From Candidatus Fimenecus excrementigallinarum (lineage in GTDB: Bacteria; Bacillota; Clostridia; Oscillospirales; Acutalibacteraceae), in NCBI GenBank assembly GCA_018714805.1, contig DVMW01000028.1:32790-96789 (forward strand): DNA of 64,000 nt, read 5' to 3'. Below, in pieces: positions 61,107 to 64,000 of the stretch. How positions within the stretch are numbered: the first letter of the stretch is position 1; each line of letters starts with the position of its first letter. Below the pieces are notes generated by a model that did not search any database, was not told the DNA's origin, and saw only the letters and a list, made by a program, of their open reading frames with translations. The translations under genes were made by a program, and so were the position numbers.

Positions 61107-62897
61107 ATGACACCACTCACTCAGAACGCGTCCGTGCTTTCCTGGATTCAGGAAAAGGCGGACCTTGTCAAGCCCGACCAGATTGTCTGGATTGACGGCA
61201 GCGAGGAGCAGATTGAAGCGCTGCGCAAGGAGGCCTGCTCGACCGGCGAGCTTATCAAGCTCAACGAGGAGCTGCTGCCGGACTGCTATTACCACCGTAC
61301 CGCGGTCAACGACGTGGCGCGCGTGGAGGACCGTACCCTTATCTGCACGAAGCGCGAAGAGGACGCCGGCCCCACGAACCATTGGATGGACCCCGAAAAG
61401 GCGTATAAAATGCTGTACGACATCGCGCGCGACAGCTATAAGGGCCGCACGATGTATGTCATTCCCTACTCCATGGGCCCCGTCGGGTCGCCGCTCGCGA
61501 AGATTGGCATTGAGCTGACGGATTCCATTTACGTCGTGCTGAATATGTGCATCATGACGCGCGTCGGCAAGAAGGTACTCGACGTGCTCGGCGACAGCAA
61601 CGACTGGGTGCGCGGCCTGCACTGCAAGTGCCAGATTGATGCGGAAAACCGCTGGATTTGCCAGTTCCCCGAGGACAACACCATCATCTCCGTCAACTCC
61701 GGCTACGGCGGGAACGTGCTGCTGGGCAAAAAGTGCTTTGCGCTGCGCATCGCGTCCTACCAGGGCAAGAACGAGGGCTGGCAGGCCGAGCATATGCTGA
61801 TTCTCGGCATTGAAAACCCGCAGGGCGAGGTCAAGTACATCTGCGCGGCGTTCCCGTCCGCCTGCGGCAAGACGAACCTTGCCATGCTCATTCCGCCCGA
61901 GGGCTACCGCAAGAAGGGCTACAAGGTCTGGTGCGTCGGCGACGATATTTCCTGGATTCGCAAGGGTGAGGACGGCCGCCTGTACGCAATCAACCCCGAA
62001 AACGGCTTCTTCGGCGTTGCGCCCGGCACGAACGACCATTCGAACCCCAACGCGCTCGCTTCCACAAAGCGCGGCACCATCTTCACGAACGTTGCCCGCA
62101 ACCTGGACGACAACACCGTCTGGTGGGAAGGGCTCGACAAGAACCCGCCCGTCAACGCGGAGGAATGGACCGGCCAGAAGGTCAACGGCCCCGAATGGAA
62201 GGCCGAGGGCAAGAACCTCGCGCATCCGAACAGCCGCTTTACGGCGCCCGCAGTCAACTGCCCGTGCATTAGCTCCGAGTTTGAAAACCCGAAGGGCGTG
62301 CCGATTTCCGCGTTCGTTTTCGGCGGCAGACGCGCCAAGCTCGCGCCGCTGGTGTACCAGTCGCGCGACTGGAACCACGGCGTGTTCGTAGGCTCCATCA
62401 TGGCGTCCGAGACCACCGCTGCGGCGGCCGGCGCGGTCGGCGTGGTGCGCCGCGACCCGATGGCGATGCTGCCGTTCTGCGGCTACAACATGGGCGACTA
62501 CTGGAAGCACTGGATTGAGATTGGCAAAACGCTCGACCCCGACAAGGCGCCCAAGATTTTCAACGTCAACTGGTTCCGCAAGGACGACGAGGGCAACTTC
62601 CTGTGGCCCGGCTTCGGCGACAACCTGCGTGTGCTCGAGTGGATTCTCAAGCGCTGCGACGGCGAGGTCGACGCGAAGGAGACGGCGATTGGCTACGTGC
62701 CGTTTGCCAAGGACATCAACATTGAAGGCCTGGAGGGCGAGGTCAGCCTGGAATCGCTCGAGGGGATTCTGGATGTTGACAAGTCCCTGTGGGAGACGGA
62801 GGCCGAGGGCATCGGCGAATTCTATCAGAAATTCGGCGACAAGCTGCCCGCAGAGCTCGCTGACGAGCTGGAAACGCTCAAGGCGAACCTGAAATAA
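61107..62897 (+). CDS. pckG: Phosphoenolpyruvate carboxykinase (GTP)
   Basis: A 596-residue GTP-type PEPCK, start ATG 61107 after GAAGGAGAATC. Motifs are RTMYVIPYSMGPVGSPLAKIGIELTDS, the P-loop FPSACGKTNLAML (near 255) with the GTP-class active-site Cys, WCVGDDISWI (metal Asp), FGVAPGTN, VFVGSIMASETTAAA and WPGFGDNLRVLEWI. It interconverts oxaloacetate and PEP; in gut anaerobes it often fixes CO2 toward succinate or malate. Confidence 0.97.
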   Translation: MTPLTQNASVLSWIQEKADLVKPDQIVWIDGSEEQIEALRKEACSTGELIKLNEELLPDCYYHRTAVNDVARVEDRTLICTKREEDAGPTNHWMDPEKAYKMLYDIARDSYKGRTMYVIPYSMGPVGSPLAKIGIELTDSIYVVLNMCIMTRVGKKVLDVLGDSNDWVRGLHCKCQIDAENRWICQFPEDNTIISVNSGYGGNVLLGKKCFALRIASYQGKNEGWQAEHMLILGIENPQGEVKYICAAFPSACGKTNLAMLIPPEGYRKKGYKVWCVGDDISWIRKGEDGRLYAINPENGFFGVAPGTNDHSNPNALASTKRGTIFTNVARNLDDNTVWWEGLDKNPPVNAEEWTGQKVNGPEWKAEGKNLAHPNSRFTAPAVNCPCISSEFENPKGVPISAFVFGGRRAKLAPLVYQSRDWNHGVFVGSIMASETTAAAAGAVGVVRRDPMAMLPFCGYNMGDYWKHWIEIGKTLDPDKAPKIFNVNWFRKDDEGNFLWPGFGDNLRVLEWILKRCDGEVDAKETAIGYVPFAKDINIEGLEGEVSLESLEGILDVDKSLWETEAEGIGEFYQKFGDKLPAELADELETLKANLK

Positions 62898-62912
62898 AAC
62901 CGCATAAATCCG

Positions 62913-62951
62913 GGACCGGCAAAGCAAAAGCTGCTTTGCCGGTCCTTTTTT
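62913..62951 (+). terminator. Terminator after pckG
   Basis: GGACCGGCAAAGCA/TGCTTTGCCGGTCC, a perfect 14-bp stem with a 5-nt loop and T6. Confidence 0.95.
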
Positions 62952-63005
62952 GCGTCCGAACGCGTGCCGCCCTATATATAATTGTATAGGAAAGAGGAGA
63001 GGGAC

Positions 63006-63224
63006 TCAAGGCAGCTGGTCCTCCTCGCTTTCCACATACAGCAGAATGTCCTCCACGCGGCAATGCAGGATGCGGCACAGGTCGTTGATTTTCAGCGTGC
63101 TAATCCCGCGGTTGTGCCGCATACGGTCAATGGTCGCGCTGCTGATATTATATTTATGCGTAAGCGTGTATGTGCTTTCGCCGGAACGGCGCAGAGTCTC
63201 CCAAAACGGCGTATAGACAATCAT
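63006..63224 (-). CDS. Small Cro/CI (XRE) family DNA-binding protein
   Basis: A 72-residue HTH protein, probable start ATG complementary to 63222-63224 (a TTG four codons upstream is the alternative). It has WETLRRSGESTYTLTHKYNISSATIDRMRHNRGISTLKINDLCRILHCRVEDILLYV. This short type is common in Clostridia and often controls itself or mobile elements. It lies where GC content starts to fall. Confidence 0.9.
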   Translation of the reverse strand: MIVYTPFWETLRRSGESTYTLTHKYNISSATIDRMRHNRGISTLKINDLCRILHCRVEDILLYVESEEDQLP

Positions 63225-63362
63225 GGCGTTCACCAACGGAAAATTCTCAAAATCGAATTTCTCTACACTATGTTATTTTTTTAATCTTTACTTGACAATA
63301 GTCATAATTATGACTGTAATGACACTATCCAGACATTGTTTTTACCAAAGGGGAAATGAAAA

Positions 63363-63707
63363 ATGAAAAAATTTATAATGGGGATTTCTTTGCTTTTGGT
63401 GATTGGGTTATTATTTACTGCTTGCGAATCATTAAGCGACAACTCATCTACTAACGATAGTTATCTAGATGAGAATGGACTGAAAACACAAGACGAAATA
63501 GTTCCCAATGCTTTGCTACACAAAACTGAAGTGCCGGCAGGGTACATTGGTATTTATACAGTAGAAGACTTGAAAAACGCAGAAGCTAACGCGGATGGAA
63601 ATTATATTTTGATGAATGATTTAGATTTGTCTTCTGCTGCAGACTGGGATGGAATATACATTAACGGCATATTTGATGGCAATAATTATTTAAATAAATT
63701 ACAGTAG
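63363..63707 (+). pseudogene. Truncated GLUG-type lipoprotein fragment
   Basis: A 114-codon frame with a good lipoprotein signal (LLFTAC, Cys near 21) after AAAGGGGAAATG. After a short linker it reads IYTVEDLKNAEANADGNYILMNDLDLSS..GIFDGNNYLNKLQ, then stops. This is the usual opening of a GLUG-repeat surface protein, which normally continues for hundreds of residues. It is AT-rich and uses AT-rich codons unlike every neighbour, suggesting recent acquisition and truncation. Confidence 0.6.
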
Positions 63708-63880
63708 TGGATTACTTAAATACAGTAGCCCTAATTTTTGATTTTGTAATACACTTTGACACATTCCCTATGGAAACTACTACACCTCAAATTGGGCACT
63801 TACTTATATATGTCTTGATGCAAACACCCGGCGGCGTTTTAGGAAAGCGAAATATTTTCCGATTTTTTCAAAAATAGGTG

Positions 63881-63909
63881 TTGACTTTTGTCGGGACATT
63901 TGCTATTAT
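63881..63909 (+). promoter_or_regulatory. Strong SigA promoter, probably of an rRNA operon
   Basis: TTGACT at 63881-63886 and TATTAT at 63904-63909 with a 17-bp spacer, after an A/T-rich upstream stretch. The gap 63708-63880 holds no gene. Confidence 0.7.
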
Positions 63910-63915
63910 ATCAAA

Positions 63916-64000
63916 GCTGTCGCGCGGGGCGCAAGTCCGGTCGGGCAGCATCGGACCTTGAAAATTAAACAACGACGAAGAAAAAGGAACCCGAGATTCT
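63916..64000 (+). other. Probable rRNA operon leader (cut by window end)
   Basis: Downstream of the promoter come a short hairpin (GTCCG/CGGAC) and the string CTTGAAAATTAAACAACGA, typical of the spacer before 16S rRNA in Firmicutes. No 16S sequence is reached, so this is inferred from the leader pattern alone. Confidence 0.45.

Noticed and set aside
60999..62927. A 642-codon minus-strand frame opposite pckG
   Set aside because: Antisense shadow of an unmistakable PEPCK gene; composition is that of a reversed coding frame.

Overview
The window looks like a chromosomal segment of a GC-rich, spore-forming anaerobic Clostridia, most likely Oscillospiraceae/Ruminococcaceae from an animal gut. The evidence is low-GC-Gram-positive gene content (IreB, DivIC, YabP/YabQ/YabR, long-form HPF, Firmicutes-type L10 leader) combined with GC-rich codon use, sporulation genes (SpoVAC, SpoVAD, YabP, YabQ), strictly anaerobic metabolism (pyruvate:ferredoxin oxidoreductase, a NuoE/NuoF/GltD-NuoG flavin and iron-sulfur complex, GTP-type PEP carboxykinase) and host-glycan enzymes including a sulfatase. 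No tRNA, CRISPR array, insertion sequence or phage was found.

Layout: 1-4.3 kb holds an inositol/Gfo-Idh-type dehydrogenase, a membrane-embedded M28 peptidase, NagA and a YfcE-like phosphoesterase. 4.4-8 kb holds three small unknown proteins and a UvrA paralogue without a UvrB-binding domain. 8-9.7 kb is a spoVAC-spoVAD operon. 9.8-16 kb holds an orphan ABC ATPase, IreB, a HAD phosphatase, a GDPD-like protein, yabP-yabQ/divIC-yabR, an orphan fumarase alpha subunit and HPF. 16.7-20.3 kb is PFOR. 20.5-26.6 kb holds a CorC-type protein and rpmG-secE-nusG-rplK-rplA, then rplJ-rplL behind an L10 leader. 26.7-33.8 kb is a glycan operon (GH36-like, sulfatase, GH31). 34.7-39.8 kb is a three-gene complex resembling the electron-bifurcating Sporomusa-type Nfn transhydrogenase.

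At 39.8-41.9 kb a cobalamin riboswitch controls two surface proteins that together resemble the two domains of animal intrinsic factor/transcobalamin. Then come metF, a DUF5685/degenerate J-domain/membrane protein trio, pyrE, radC and a LexA-box-controlled uvrBA operon. 51.6-56.5 kb is a minus-strand block of small redox enzymes with MerR and LysR regulators. 56.6-58 kb holds a probable 6S RNA, a DUF1292 gene and a stretch of about 650 bp with promoter, terminator and dense helices that looks like a large non-coding RNA. GH16, tsaD and pckG follow, then an AT-rich end with a truncated lipoprotein and what looks like an rRNA operon promoter/leader.

The most unusual points are the riboswitch-controlled split transcobalamin-like pair, the large structured RNA candidate, and the sporulation locus at 12.76-13.95 kb. 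In that locus a terminator hairpin hides the yabP ribosome-binding site, and yabQ reads in frame into divIC. All calls come from reading the sequence; no database search was run.
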